From Lepidostoma basale (Eukaryota; Arthropoda; Insecta; Trichoptera; Lepidostomatidae), in contig JAHDVF020000590.1 of NCBI GenBank assembly GCA_022606425.2, forward strand, positions 496,001-560,000: a DNA stretch of 64,000 nt. Direction: 5' to 3'. The notes beneath the pieces are model-generated. The model saw nothing but the letters and a program-made list of their open reading frames with translations. It made no database searches and was not told where the DNA came from. Shown here one piece after another: positions 53,915 to 61,855 of this stretch (position 1 is its first letter; every line of letters starts with the position of its first letter). A program made the translations under genes and the position numbers.

Positions 53915-54104
53915 AAAATTCACCAGGATAAATTTTTTGTCGATGAACTAAAAAAAAAATTCACAACGACAAACAACTTTTTTGACAAACGACTCGATAA
54001 TTATCAAGAAGAATCGGCTCACTTTACTGAGCGGAACCATTCAGCTCAGATCCCTTAAAAATAGTCGACTCTTTTGCAATAATATACGATTCACCGGAAT
54101 TTTA

Positions 54105-54485
54105 ACAAGAGTAAACTACGAAGTCGTCTTATTGATGAGAACCTGGAATTGTGCCTAAAATTAAGAATAACAACAAACAAACATGCATCAGGCCCATAAT
54201 AACATACGGAATCAAAGCAAGAGCAGACACTGTCAGAACCAGACTGCGACCTATTGTGGGGAGAACCGTTAGAGATAGGATACCCAACGAATAAATTCGC
54301 AAATCCTGCAACATTGAAGACATAGTGAGATGGAGTAGGCAGAGACATCGAGAGAATGGATCCAGCAAGAATTCCTAATATCGTGATGCAAGAGACTCCA
54401 GAGGGCCGTCGACCACCAGGATGACCACCAAAGAGATGGAGAGAAGGCTGGTCGCCTTCATCACAGGAAGAAGTATGAAATAATG
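54105..54485 (+). mobile_element. Family E LINE C-terminal remnant
   Basis: Reads ITYGIKARADTVRTRLRPIV, GRTVRDRIPNE, stop, IRKSCNIEDIVRWSRQRHRE, then a frameshift and GRRPPGxPPKRWREGW-equivalent, then FITGRSMK. The order matches MRTLRMIEGKTLRDRVRK...RRPGRPPKRWRE of the other family E copies. Inactive. The overlapping minus-strand frames are shadows. Confidence 0.7.
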
Positions 54486-55086
54486 TTTTATTCAGTGTAC
54501 CCGTAATTGAATGAAGTGCAAAAATTATAATAAAGGTTATCTAAATCAATAAACATATTTGGCTCTCAATTTTTTTTAAAATCGTTGTAAAGTACGCATT
54601 TGGCTCTTTGGCTAATAAGTTTGCCGACCCCCCTGATCTAGCGGATCATTGAGCTGCCGCTCTTTTTTTTATGGATCATCGCTCACCCGCTCACCAAAAA
54701 GATTCGAATCTTTGAGTCGACTCGTGAGCGGATCGCACATCCCTATCTGTCAGATTTGCGTCGCAGCGCAGTGTTTTGTAAGTAAAATATTTATATTTAT
54801 AATTCATATATATCTTCAGTTTATTCTATGTTGCCGTTGAAATGAATACAGATTATATTTCCGCATTACATATTTCAAAGTTTTAGTTCTAAATTATATC
54901 GAATAGAAATGAAATTATGTATCGTTTTACTTACGTATTATTTTAGGTTATGTTATGACTCTACATGGAAAAACGTTAAATTCTAAGTAACAATTCTATG
55001 AATTGGTATAATCTATTTTAATAATGTTATTTTAATGTAAAATTGTTCTGGCAGGGCGATAACCTATATCTTTTGGATTAGACGAT

Positions 55087-55281
55087 TTACTTCAGCTGTT
55101 TTAGTTTTTCTCTGAAAAAAAAAATGCTGTGATAGGTAAACATATCCTTACATACAGCATTAGCTGCCTCAGTTGGAAAAATCCAGTAATATAACATTTC
55201 CAAATGGTCTGATGTTCCCACGCCAATCTTACAATGATCGATCAAGAGCCTCAGTGCTTTTTTTTTTAATATACTGCTCAT
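55087..55281 (-). pseudogene. Unidentified 64-residue frame, duplicate 1
   Basis: Minus-strand frame MSSILKKKALRLLIDHCKIG, VGTSDHLEMLYYWIFPTEAA, NAVCKDMFTYHS. It has a less biased composition than most frames here and is preserved in both duplicates, but I recognise no family. After YHS the minus strand has a pyrimidine run ending TTTTCAG, like a splice acceptor, then a stretch that stays open in the second copy. Here a one-base difference in the homopolymer shifts the frame. Helitrons are known to capture host gene pieces, so a captured exon is one reading. A fragment of an unknown transposon protein is another. Confidence 0.35.
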
Positions 55282-55304
55282 TTTAATATAATTATTTGAT
55301 TTTT

Positions 55305-55500
55305 GCAGAGATGCCGACGCTAAGGATGATACCAGGAAAGACTCTTTGAGATAGGGTGAGGAACACGGCTATCCACGATATCTCCAAGGTGGAAGATGTC
55401 GTGAGATGGGGCACGCAACGCAAGATACTGGCATGTATGGATCCCACACCTCGATATGTGCAAGACAGATTGTTATATTTATGAACTAATTTTGAAATGG
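55305..55500 (+). mobile_element. Family E LINE piece in duplicate 1
   Basis: MPTLRMIPGKTLxDRVRNTA, IHDISKVEDVVRWGTQRKIL, ACMDPTPRYVQDRLLYL-type sequence, beginning right after ATTTTTGCAG. It corresponds to the MRTLRMIEGKTLRDRVRK block at 34866-35195. One stop interrupts it (GKTL then TGA). Truncated at both ends. Confidence 0.65.
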
Positions 55501-55750
55501 TATGTACAGGTTGGATTAATTGGTTTAATTGAATACAGATTATATTTCCGCATTACATATTTCAAAGTTGTAGTTTTAAATTATATCGAATAGAAATGAA
55601 ATTATGTATCGTTTTACTTACGTATTATTTTAGGTTATGTTATGACTCTACATGGAAAAACGTTAAATTCTAAGTAACAATTCTATGAATTGGTATAATC
55701 TATTTTAATAATGTTATTTTAATGTAAAATTGTTCTGGCAGGGCGATAAC

Positions 55751-55969
55751 CTATATCTTTTGGATTAGACGATTTACTTCAGCTGTTTTAGTTTTTCTCT
55801 GAAAAAAAAAATTGCTGTGATAGGTAAACATATCCTTACATACAGCATTAGCTGCCTCAGTTGGAAAAATCCAGTAATATAACATTTCCAAATGGTCTGA
55901 TGTTCCCACGCCAATCTTACAATGATCGATCAAGAGCCTCAGTGCTTTTTTTTTAAATATACTGCTCAT
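55751..55969 (-). pseudogene. Unidentified 72-residue frame, duplicate 2
   Basis: Same protein as 55087-55281 except I to F at residue 5. The frame here continues across the pyrimidine run as SNFFFQRKTKTAEVNRLIQK I before a stop. The extra residues fit an exon starting after the CAG at the end of that run, or simple read-through. No initiator context or promoter is evident. The two copies share a fate as parts of the 687-bp duplication. Confidence 0.35.
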
Positions 55970-55994
55970 TTTAATATAATTATTTGATTTTTGC

Positions 55995-56190
55995 AGAGAT
56001 GCCGACGCTAAGGATGATACCAGGAAAGACTCTTTGAGATAGGGTGAGGAACACGGCTATCCACGATATCTCCAAGGTGGAAGATGTCGTGAGATGGGGC
56101 ACGCAACGCAAGATACTGGCATGTATGGATCCCACACCTCGATATGTGCAAGACAGATTGTTATATTTATGAACTAATTTTGAAATGGTA
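55995..56190 (+). mobile_element. Family E LINE piece in duplicate 2
   Basis: Copy of 55305-55500 within the second 687-bp unit, including the same stop after GKTL. The shared stop shows that the defect predates the duplication. Confidence 0.65.
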
Positions 56191-56218
56191 TGTACAGGTT
56201 GGATTAATTGGTTTAATT

Positions 56219-56458
56219 CCACTATTAGAGGCAGAACAGGAGTGTCGGACATCATCGGAAGAGTGGCAGCGCTAAAATGGCATGCCGCTCGCAGCCCTGA
56301 TGATAGATGAACTGTAACCCGAAACCCAGGACGTCCTCAACTTCGATGGAGGGACGACATTGGATGCGTGTTGCCCAGGATCGACAGACATTGAATCAGA
56401 TGGAGGAGGCCTACGCCCAGGAGTGAACGGATATAGGCTCATGATGATGATGATACAA
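56219..56458 (+). mobile_element. Family D LINE C-terminus with (GAT)n tail
   Basis: Reads TRGRTGVSDIIGRVAALKWH, AARSPDD, stop, TVTRNPGRPQLRWRDDIGCV, LPRIDRH, then EEAYAQE-like end and TATAGGCTCATGATGATGAT. KVTDIIxRVAxLKWxWAGH and GRPxxRWxDDI are the family landmarks; here the WAGH word has decayed to HAAR. Its tail is a GAT repeat (56437-56454). Nested in the Helitron. Confidence 0.75.
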
Positions 56459-56531
56459 AACATTGAAACACCTACATGCAACATTTTAAATATTTCTGAA
56501 ATGGGTAAAATTCTGCAACAATGAAAGTTCA

Positions 56532-56816
56532 TTGTATGGAATGAATGCTTTAAATTATCAACTGATTTCTGTAGAATCACACTCCAAAGGAGAATTGATT
56601 CAATGTATATTTCCAGACATCACACAAATTTACAAATTTCGTCATTGGTTAAGTGAATGTGCATTATTAGCTTCATCTAATGGACATCAAAATCAAGAGT
56701 TTTGTTTCTCTAAACATTGTATTTCTAAGAGCATTATTATGACCTTGAATGGTATATGTATGAATGTTTTATGCAAATGTGATATAGTATATTTTTGTTT
56801 TTTTAATTTCACTTAA
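56532..56816 (+). pseudogene. Helitron PIF1-type helicase remnant
   Basis: The 94-codon frame includes SKGELIQCIFPDITQIYKFR, HWLSECALLASSNGHQNQE. This resembles the C-terminal portion of Helitron helicases, where an ELIxxVFPxIxxNY..HxWLSERAILAAxN block precedes the final helicase motifs. The conserved R of SERA is C here and the downstream N-rich segment is lost. Position and strand (near the 3' end, plus) agree with a Helitron RepHel gene. The Walker motifs and Rep nuclease domain are not found. Assigned from one block of similarity. Confidence 0.55.
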
Positions 56817-57276
56817 AATATTAAGGAAAAAATTAAGACTGGACGTTACAAAAATGGTTTAAAAATAAAGCTGAAAAAGATAAATATTAACTTTTTTTTG
56901 GGTGGCATCTTTAGGGTAACGTTTTAACTACACTATATTATTTTTTTTAACGCGCTTTTGCACAGCTATGTTTAAGACCAATTGGCATCAAAAACTCATT
57001 TCAGACTTTTTGTAAACTTGCCACCTTGGTAATGCCCAGCCTTCAATTGTTCAATTCACATTAGTATTATTCAAGTTCACAGCAAGTTTGCTTGGATTAA
57101 ACAAATGTTTTAAAGATATGAACTGAATTAGGATACACACATTCTTACACCTATACACATGTCATTTTATCCAATAAAATAATTGATATTGAACTTTAAT
57201 TGTATTTCTTTAATATATATTGGGTGTATTTATATACTCTAATATAGCAATAGCGAAGCGTTGCCGGGTCAGCTAG

Positions 57277-57458
57277 TTATTACATAAAATAATAATATAC
57301 TAATATTTCTCTCTAAACCACTTTATTCGTTAACATCGAGCTTCGTCAGGGTGAAAGAATAAACTAAACACTTTTTTTTAAATTATTTTAATGTTGCATT
57401 TTCTTGTAAAACTTTTGGTTACTTTTTTTTAAATAAATAAAATTAAAATAAAATTATT
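57277..57458. other. Spacer with a CUGACGA-type half arm
   Basis: AAACCACTTTATTCGTTAAC followed by ATCGAGCTTCGTCAGGGTG (about 57317-57352). On the minus strand this is CCCUGACGA, A, GCUCGAU, with the GAAAC half missing. It is the outer arm word of the 36374 family (CCACTTTATT) joined to its ribozyme 5' half. Confidence 0.5.
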
Positions 57459-57459
57459 A

Positions 57460-57905
57460 ATCGTTACGCCATGTCCCCAAAGGAGTAGGTAGCGAGATTG
57501 TACAGCCACACTGATATTTTCTGACACCATACCCTCGATTCCATAATATCGTATTAGGCACGCACGTCGATTTTTCCGACTCTTCAAGTGTCCGATTTGA
57601 AATATTTGATTGATTTGACGCGCCACGTTCTCCTCGGTCGTCCTCTTTTTGTTATTTCGTTTAGATCGTTAATAATACTTTTTAAATATCTTTCTTCATT
57701 TATTCTTTTCACGTGTCCAAATCATCTTAATGATCCTTTCATTATTTTACTTGTAACTCTTGCATTTGCACTGCAGGCACTTCTTATATTTGCATTTAAT
57801 ACTCATATACATATTTACCGCATTACTCGTATATACGTCTAAGAGCTTTCCTTTCTACTGCATGCATTCAACTTTTGCCAGATCCATGCTTCACTTTCGC
57901 TGCTG
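57460..57905 (-). mobile_element. Family A LINE 3' fragment without (TTAG)n tail
   Basis: Minus strand: RQINQIFQIGHLKSRKNRRA, CLIRYYGIEGMVSEN.. in one frame, with upstream RGRPRRT-, SLRWFGHVKRI-equivalents and the MYGSEAW region near 57890 (TGGATCTGGCAAAAG complement). The C-terminal end stops at the TPSEGNIA-like codons. The tail is replaced by A+T-rich DNA. Divergent and inactive. Confidence 0.75.
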
Positions 57906-57917
57906 GTGTTAGAATTA

Positions 57918-57995
57918 TTTGCAGTTGTTTGTAACACCTGATGATGCCAACATAGGTTGACGTAACAGTTTTCACGATCATTTCAAAAGTAAGAA
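57918..57995 (+). ncRNA. Hammerhead-like motif fragment, relative of 31523-31590
   Basis: GTAACACCTGATGATGCCAA, CATAGGTTGACGTAACAG. CUGAUGA is intact, GAAAC has become GUAAC. Flank ACGATCATTTCAAAAG parallels ACGACATTCTCAAAAG of the minus-strand copy. Shared flanks on both sides show a common repeat. Confidence 0.4.
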
Positions 57996-58069
57996 AATAA
58001 ATGTGGTATAGATGTAACAGTGTTCCAAATTAAACAGATAATAAAGTATTATTATTTTATCAATTATCA

Positions 58070-58155
58070 TATATATTAAACGGGAGTGATATGTTTCGCC
58101 TCTCTATGACTTTATTATATAATTTTGATCAAACTTATAGAAAAAGTATGATTTA
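58070..58155. mobile_element. Foldback-element arm fragment
   Basis: GGGAGTGATATGTTTCGCCT, CTCTATGACTTTATTA: left-arm words of the UUGAUAA family (minus-strand GGCGAAACATATCACTCC). The core has decayed and the rest is missing. Confidence 0.5.
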
Positions 58156-58900
58156 CCTTTATAATACTCAAAACCTGGGCGTAGAGTTGTACTTCACTGC
58201 ACAAAAACTTTTTTTTCTATGACTTTGTAAGATATTATCTGCCTTAAACTAATTCGCATTTTCGTAAATAAATTAAGTGAGTTTTTTTATTATAATATGG
58301 GGACTGAAACATAGGAAAATGTTGACATCCGCTGTCGCTATTTGCGCCGCCAATCAAAATAAAAATATTAAATGTTTGTTTGTGTTGATATCTTGTGCCA
58401 TTATTGTATGGAGCCCGCACTGGGAAGATGGGACGCGCGACCCACTTTGTATACTACTCGTATTGGTTGTACTCCACGCAGCCGATGACACATTGTGTCC
58501 AAATGTTTGCCCTTAATAATCTTCATACTATATGAAAACATGTGCGTTTTTGATTTTAGACGCAGAAGATTATTCTTTATAATTCCCTCCTTTTTCTGGC
58601 TTTTTGTATTGTGGATTCACATATTAATAACTTAAAAACGCTGTATTTTTACAACACATTTCTGCTCTTTTCAAATACATGTATCGAATTGTATACATTT
58701 TCTTCGGTGTTACACACGCACATAAATTGTATCTATCAAATTAACTCCATCGTAATAACATAAAAATTCCCTAAACAAGCATTATTTATTAAAAATAAAA
58801 ACAACACAACAATCCCTCGGTGATATAAACTAAATTGACAATTGAAACAATACAAAGTTTTGATAAAAATAAAGGTTTCGAATATTTTTTACACATATTA
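58156..58900. other. No recognised feature
   Basis: Nothing recognised; TACTCGTA at 58455-58462. Confidence 0.3.
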
Positions 58901-58904
58901 AATA

Positions 58905-59015
58905 ATTATAACGAACGAAAACGTCTGTTTTCTAGAAGTTTTATTATATTTCATGTGAATGACATGTTTCGCATGTCTAAGGAATCATGAAATGTATCAT
59001 TTGATGACCACAAAA
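58905..59015. mobile_element. UUGAUAA-type element, left arm and centre
   Basis: AACGAAAACGTCTGTTTTCT, AGAAGTTTTATTATATTTCA, GACATGTTTCGCATGTCTAA, then GTATCATTTGATGACC. Minus-strand GAAACAUGUC is intact; helix II is changed. The right arm is truncated after UUGAUGA. Confidence 0.6.
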
Positions 59016-59265
59016 AAAATAACATTTTAAAGTAAGAAAGCACAATTTCATCTGCCGAACAAACATTTGACATTACTTTAATTTAGCAAAAATATTTATA
59101 TATTAACAATATTTGGTTAGCAAGGAGGGTTGAGGAAAAAAACAGTAAGTGGTCTACGGGCCAAAAAAGTTGAGAAAACTCTGCGCTAGACAGTTTCATG
59201 AAACTACTTATAATTTTTAACACTTAAATAAGCTTAAACCAGATTATATTATACTAGATAATGAA
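59016..59265. other. Short spacer
   Basis: Nothing recognised. Confidence 0.2.
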
Positions 59266-59660
59266 ATATGATTAAACCGGTTCTTGCGTACACCGCGAGT
59301 TGCGTAGACGTAATGCCGCGCGGAGAGCTATCTGCAGTCTGCATCGAACTAAAATCCTTCTCCACCCTTGCCAGTAGACATCAAATCCTCACAAGTTAAT
59401 TCTATTGCGCTCCAGTCACTGCAATATATTTCACCACGAGCTTTCAGCTTCGCAAACTCCATTCTGTTTAAATGCATTTGATTAATCTGTTTTGATCAGC
59501 TGTTGCGTTTACTGGCATTATCTGCGCTGTCAAAGTGACAGCTAAATGCAAATGCCACGCCATAGGAATATTGGTAGGTAATTATTCAGTACCTATCCCT
59601 AGAGCTGCGGCCGTGCACAATAGTTGCACTTACTCTCCGCATGGCGCGCCGTTGATACTA
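59266..59660. promoter_or_regulatory. Repeat-free block with TF-like motifs
   Basis: A balanced-composition unique block. It holds TGATCAGCTG (about 59494), TGTCAAAGTGACAGCT (about 59528, containing TGACAG, the TALE-homeodomain Hth/Meis core) and ATGCAAATG (about 59546, POU octamer-like). The clustering suggests an enhancer. This is inference from motif appearance only. Confidence 0.3.
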
Positions 59661-59965
59661 CAATCATAGATTTCGAAAGCAGATTAAACTTATGTATAAA
59701 TTATATCATTATAACGCAATTCCTACTATTTTACACTACTGCCGAGTAAACGGTGACCCCTTCTGAGTTTACTTGCATATATTTGCATATTATTGTGTAC
59801 TATCCAATACGTTCATTAATGTTTTGCAAATAATAGAAATAATAATATTTCTTCATCGAAACATACACGCATTGGTGTTTTATACCGATTCTTAATAAAT
59901 TCCTCATATAAAGCACTCACTTTGTGGTTAGACATTTAAAAAATATATTTAAATAAAACAACTTT
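59661..59965. other. No recognised feature
   Basis: A+T-rich; nothing recognised. Confidence 0.2.
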
Positions 59966-59971
59966 GTATCC

Positions 59972-60087
59972 GACCAGGAAGACCCCCGAAACGGTGGAGA
60001 GAAAGCTGGAGTTCAGCGTCTCCAGAAGACCCGCCTAATATAACAGACTCCTGAGTCTACCAAAAGTGAAGAAGAAGAAGAAGAAGG
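59972..60087 (+). mobile_element. Family E LINE 3' end with (GAA)n tail
   Basis: Reads RPGRPPKRWRESWSSASPED, PPNITDS, stop, followed by GAAGAAGAAGAAG (60069-60086). The same RPPKRW ending is decayed at 54400-54460 and 34920-35000. A foldback element abuts the tail at 60089. Confidence 0.8.
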
Positions 60088-60110
60088 ACTTTGTATTTAA
60101 CCACGGTTGG

Positions 60111-60175
60111 GTTATTATTTTGATGCCAACTAGTTTCGCTTGGACCCAAGCTTCATCAGGGCAGTATAACAACTT
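60111..60175 (-). ncRNA. Predicted hammerhead ribozyme, mirror copy
   Basis: The left arm of the palindrome read on the minus strand: CUGAUGA (60159 to 60153), extra A, GCUUGG/CCAAGC, GAAAC (60137 to 60133), UA, GUU. Helix I as in the plus copy except for the one arm mismatch. In a read-through transcript the two arms would pair into a long hairpin that competes with either ribozyme fold. Confidence 0.7.
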
Positions 60176-60178
60176 ATA

Positions 60179-60243
60179 GGGTTGTTATACTGCCCTGATG
60201 AAGCTTGGGTCCAAGCGAAACTAGTTGGCATCAATATAATAAC
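60179..60243 (+). ncRNA. Predicted hammerhead ribozyme, best example
   Basis: Every part is drawable. Helix I: UGCC (60191-60194) with GGCA, plus an outer helix GGGUUGUUAU (60179-60188) with AUAAUAACCC, leaving an internal loop of the kind that contacts loop II. Core CUGAUGA (60195-60201), one extra A (60202), helix II GCUUGG (60203-60208)/CCAAGC (60211-60216) with loop GU, GAAAC (60217-60221), a two-pair helix III (AC/GU, loop UA), and cleavage expected after the U of GUU. The short helix III is typical of type I hammerheads of metazoan retroelements. The identical motif is on the minus strand. Confidence 0.75.
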
Positions 60244-60265
60244 CCAACCGTGGTTAAATACAAAG

Positions 60266-60475
60266 ATTTATATGATCCTTAATAAAGCAAAGTATGAAAT
60301 TGATAAAAAGAAAGTAGAATAACACGGTAAATATTTATTTCGAATTCATCCAACAGATATGAAATCTGTTAGAGAAAAAGTAATAAATCTTTAGGTGATA
60401 TAACGTTGAACTGTGATATACCTGTATATAATATTGAAAGATATGCGAAGGTGTGAAGGTGAGGCATCTTCCATG
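60266..60475. other. Short spacer
   Basis: A+T-rich; nothing recognised. Confidence 0.2.
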
Positions 60476-60479
60476 CTCC

Positions 60480-60700
60480 CTAGAACTAACGAAGAACTAA
60501 CTAACAACTATCACACAATTTCCCCGAATGTGGAATGCAGTGTGGATAGACAATTGCATTGTTCTATCCTGAAATATGCCCCGCGCCTTCTCAGTGTTCA
60601 AACAACGCGTCAAGCACGCATGTCGATTTTCCGTCGCCTCAGGTGACTGTCATTTTTAAAATTGATTGATTTGTTGGTTTTTTAGTCATCCTCTATAACA
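60480..60700 (-). mobile_element. Family A LINE 3' fragment, divergent
   Basis: AACTAACGAAGAACTAACTA (tail complement), ACAATTTCCCCGAATGTGG, CAATTGCATTGTTCTATCCT, GCGTCAAGCACGCATGTCGA and ATTGATTGATTTGTT follow the family A minus-strand order with many changes. Confidence 0.65.
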
Positions 60701-60777
60701 CGCTTTATTCACTATGAATGAAAAATAATTAGGTGATACTGAGGATAGCGCAGTAAAACTAACTCAATAATTGCTTA

Positions 60778-60865
60778 ATTTCGAACAAGTGACGAATGCA
60801 AAAAATCGACGTGCATGCATGCTATGCTATATGGAGGTTGAGGAATTTCAATAGGTTGACATGTC
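60778..60865 (+). mobile_element. Family A LINE internal fragment
   Basis: AAAAATCGACGTGCATGCAT, GCTATGCTATATGGAGGTTG corresponds to NRRACMxCYMEVEE. Plus orientation, opposite to the neighbour. Very short. Confidence 0.55.
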
Positions 60866-60899
60866 GCGATAGTATATGAAGTATGATGTAAAGTACAGT

Positions 60900-61330
60900 A
60901 CGTACCATAATAGGTTAAGCAGGACGTTACGCCGCCGCGGCCCGGCCGAGCCAGCCGGGCCAATCAAAGCGCGAGTTTATTAAAATCGGTTGTGCGGTTT
61001 CGCCTTTCCTCGCTCGATTAAGCTGATGCCGTTTCGCAACGACCCGGGCCTCGGGTCACCGGGTTCCGAGGAAAAGATTTCAAAGAGAGCATAAATCACG
61101 CACATTACTGCCTTTCAAACCCAATTGAAAGCACACTTGAAGCATCTGACATAAAACGCATTCCGATTTGGTTCAGCGGAACGGCTTCGTGACATTTCCG
61201 CCATAAATAAAGCACTGTCACGTGGCCGCACGGATTCATGACAGGGCTACGAATGAAGTCAATTCGTTTTTTAATACGATCAGCTCCGAGCCGCTGGATA
61301 AGGGCAGATGACAACCGCGCCGTTTCAACT
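60900..61330. promoter_or_regulatory. Repeat-free G+C-rich block
   Basis: Contains CCGCCGCGGCCCGGCCGAGC (about 60931), GGCCAATCAAAGCG (about 60958, CCAAT-box and TCF-like word), CCATAAATAAAGC (about 61200, Abd-B/Caudal-like) and GTCACGTG (about 61217, E-box). It is one of the strongest departures from window composition without a repeat match. Minus frames of 62 and 69 codons lack motifs. Enhancer or promoter is inference. Confidence 0.3.
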
Positions 61331-61855
61331 AAAGACGCTTTGCACCATTATGATATGAAATTTTATGATTTTTAAACAGGGTTACATATTATTAATTAAA
61401 AACATTTTTATGCGATAAAACTATATGTATCGTAAAAATGTTATATGCTTTTGTAAAAACTTTTATAATTTACGTATAGATTTTGTATATAATTAGAACG
61501 AGTGAAGAATTATGCCAAATTTTTATCATAATTTGTCATGATATTTTGTTATAAATAAGTTTTATTATAGTTTGTAATAACCAATGTAGAAGCATTTTTT
61601 AATAGTAATATATATATAAATATTTGTTTGATCAACTTAAAGCATGAGTACTGGTTATCCATAATAACGTTTTATCGTTATCCCGATGACGAAGGTGATA
61701 AATCTTTGAAACATGCCGAGAAAAATATACTATAAATTGAAAAAAACTATTTTAATTAATAGAAATGTTATTGTTTAAAATGGCTTTATGAATAAAGCAG
61801 GTAGGTATAAGTACTTCTATATTCTATATAATATAAAATATATTGTGGCATCTTA
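61331..61855. other. A+T-rich sequence with a decayed hammerhead-like motif
   Basis: At 61680-61720: CCGAUGA, C, AAG...CUU helix II, GAAAC, AU, GCC. Compared with an intact motif this has U4 to C and U16.1 to C, both C/T transitions. No partner arm was found. The rest is unrecognised. Confidence 0.35.

Larger units (their letters stand above)
53614..54746. mobile_element. hAT-like inverted-repeat element inside the Helitron
   Basis: Ends ATAGGGATGGGC (53614-53625) and its complement with one change (54735-54746) resemble hAT-type terminal repeats (TAGGGxTGGGC). A longer inner inverted repeat pairs 53641-53682 with 54013-54058 (AGGGATCTGATCTGAACGG with CCATTCAGCTCAGATCCCTT). No matching 8-bp target duplication is visible, so the ends may be rearranged. 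It contains no transposase frame and is itself hit by a LINE fragment. Confidence 0.5.
54844..56218 (+). repeat. Tandem duplication, 687-bp unit, nearly identical copies
   Basis: Unit 1 runs 54844-55530 and unit 2 runs 55531-56218. By eye they differ at a few substitutions near 54880/55568 and in homopolymer lengths (A run near 55115/55803, T run near 55261/55946). Each unit joins an unknown minus-strand frame to a plus-strand family E LINE piece. Near-identity inside an otherwise decayed element points to a recent event, or to an assembly duplication. Confidence 0.9.
53278..57276 (+). mobile_element. Helitron, 4 kb, with nested insertions
   Basis: The 5' end TCTATATAAATAAAAGG and the 3' end GCGTTGCCGGGTCAGCTAG match the termini of lepidopteran Helitrons: 5'-TC, 3'-CTAG, and a hairpin just before the end (GCAATAGC/GCGTTGC, about 57247-57264). 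It sits between A (53277) and T (57277), the A/T target expected for rolling-circle insertion without target duplication. The inside is a patchwork: inverted-repeat DNA element, LINE tails, a tandem duplication and a helicase remnant in the expected plus orientation near the 3' end. No Rep domain recognised. Non-autonomous now. Confidence 0.85.
60089..60265. mobile_element. Foldback element carrying two complete hammerhead motifs
   Basis: A 177-bp near-perfect palindrome centred at 60177, with one mismatch seen between arms (ATTATTTTGATG against ATTATATTGATG). Outer arm CTTTGTATTTAACCACGG, inner arm CTGCCCTGATGAAGC. Each arm encodes, pointing outward, a full hammerhead ribozyme motif. No coding capacity. 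It follows directly on a LINE (GAA)n tail, which may have been its target. Confidence 0.85.

Noticed and set aside
54091..54368. Two minus-strand frames of 79-85 codons
   Set aside because: Antisense shadows of the plus-strand LINE remnant with GRTVRDR.
60089..60265. Palindromes as microRNA precursors
   Set aside because: Arms are too long and perfect, carry ribozyme cores, and match no hairpin precursor pattern; a source of small RNAs remains possible but is not shown.
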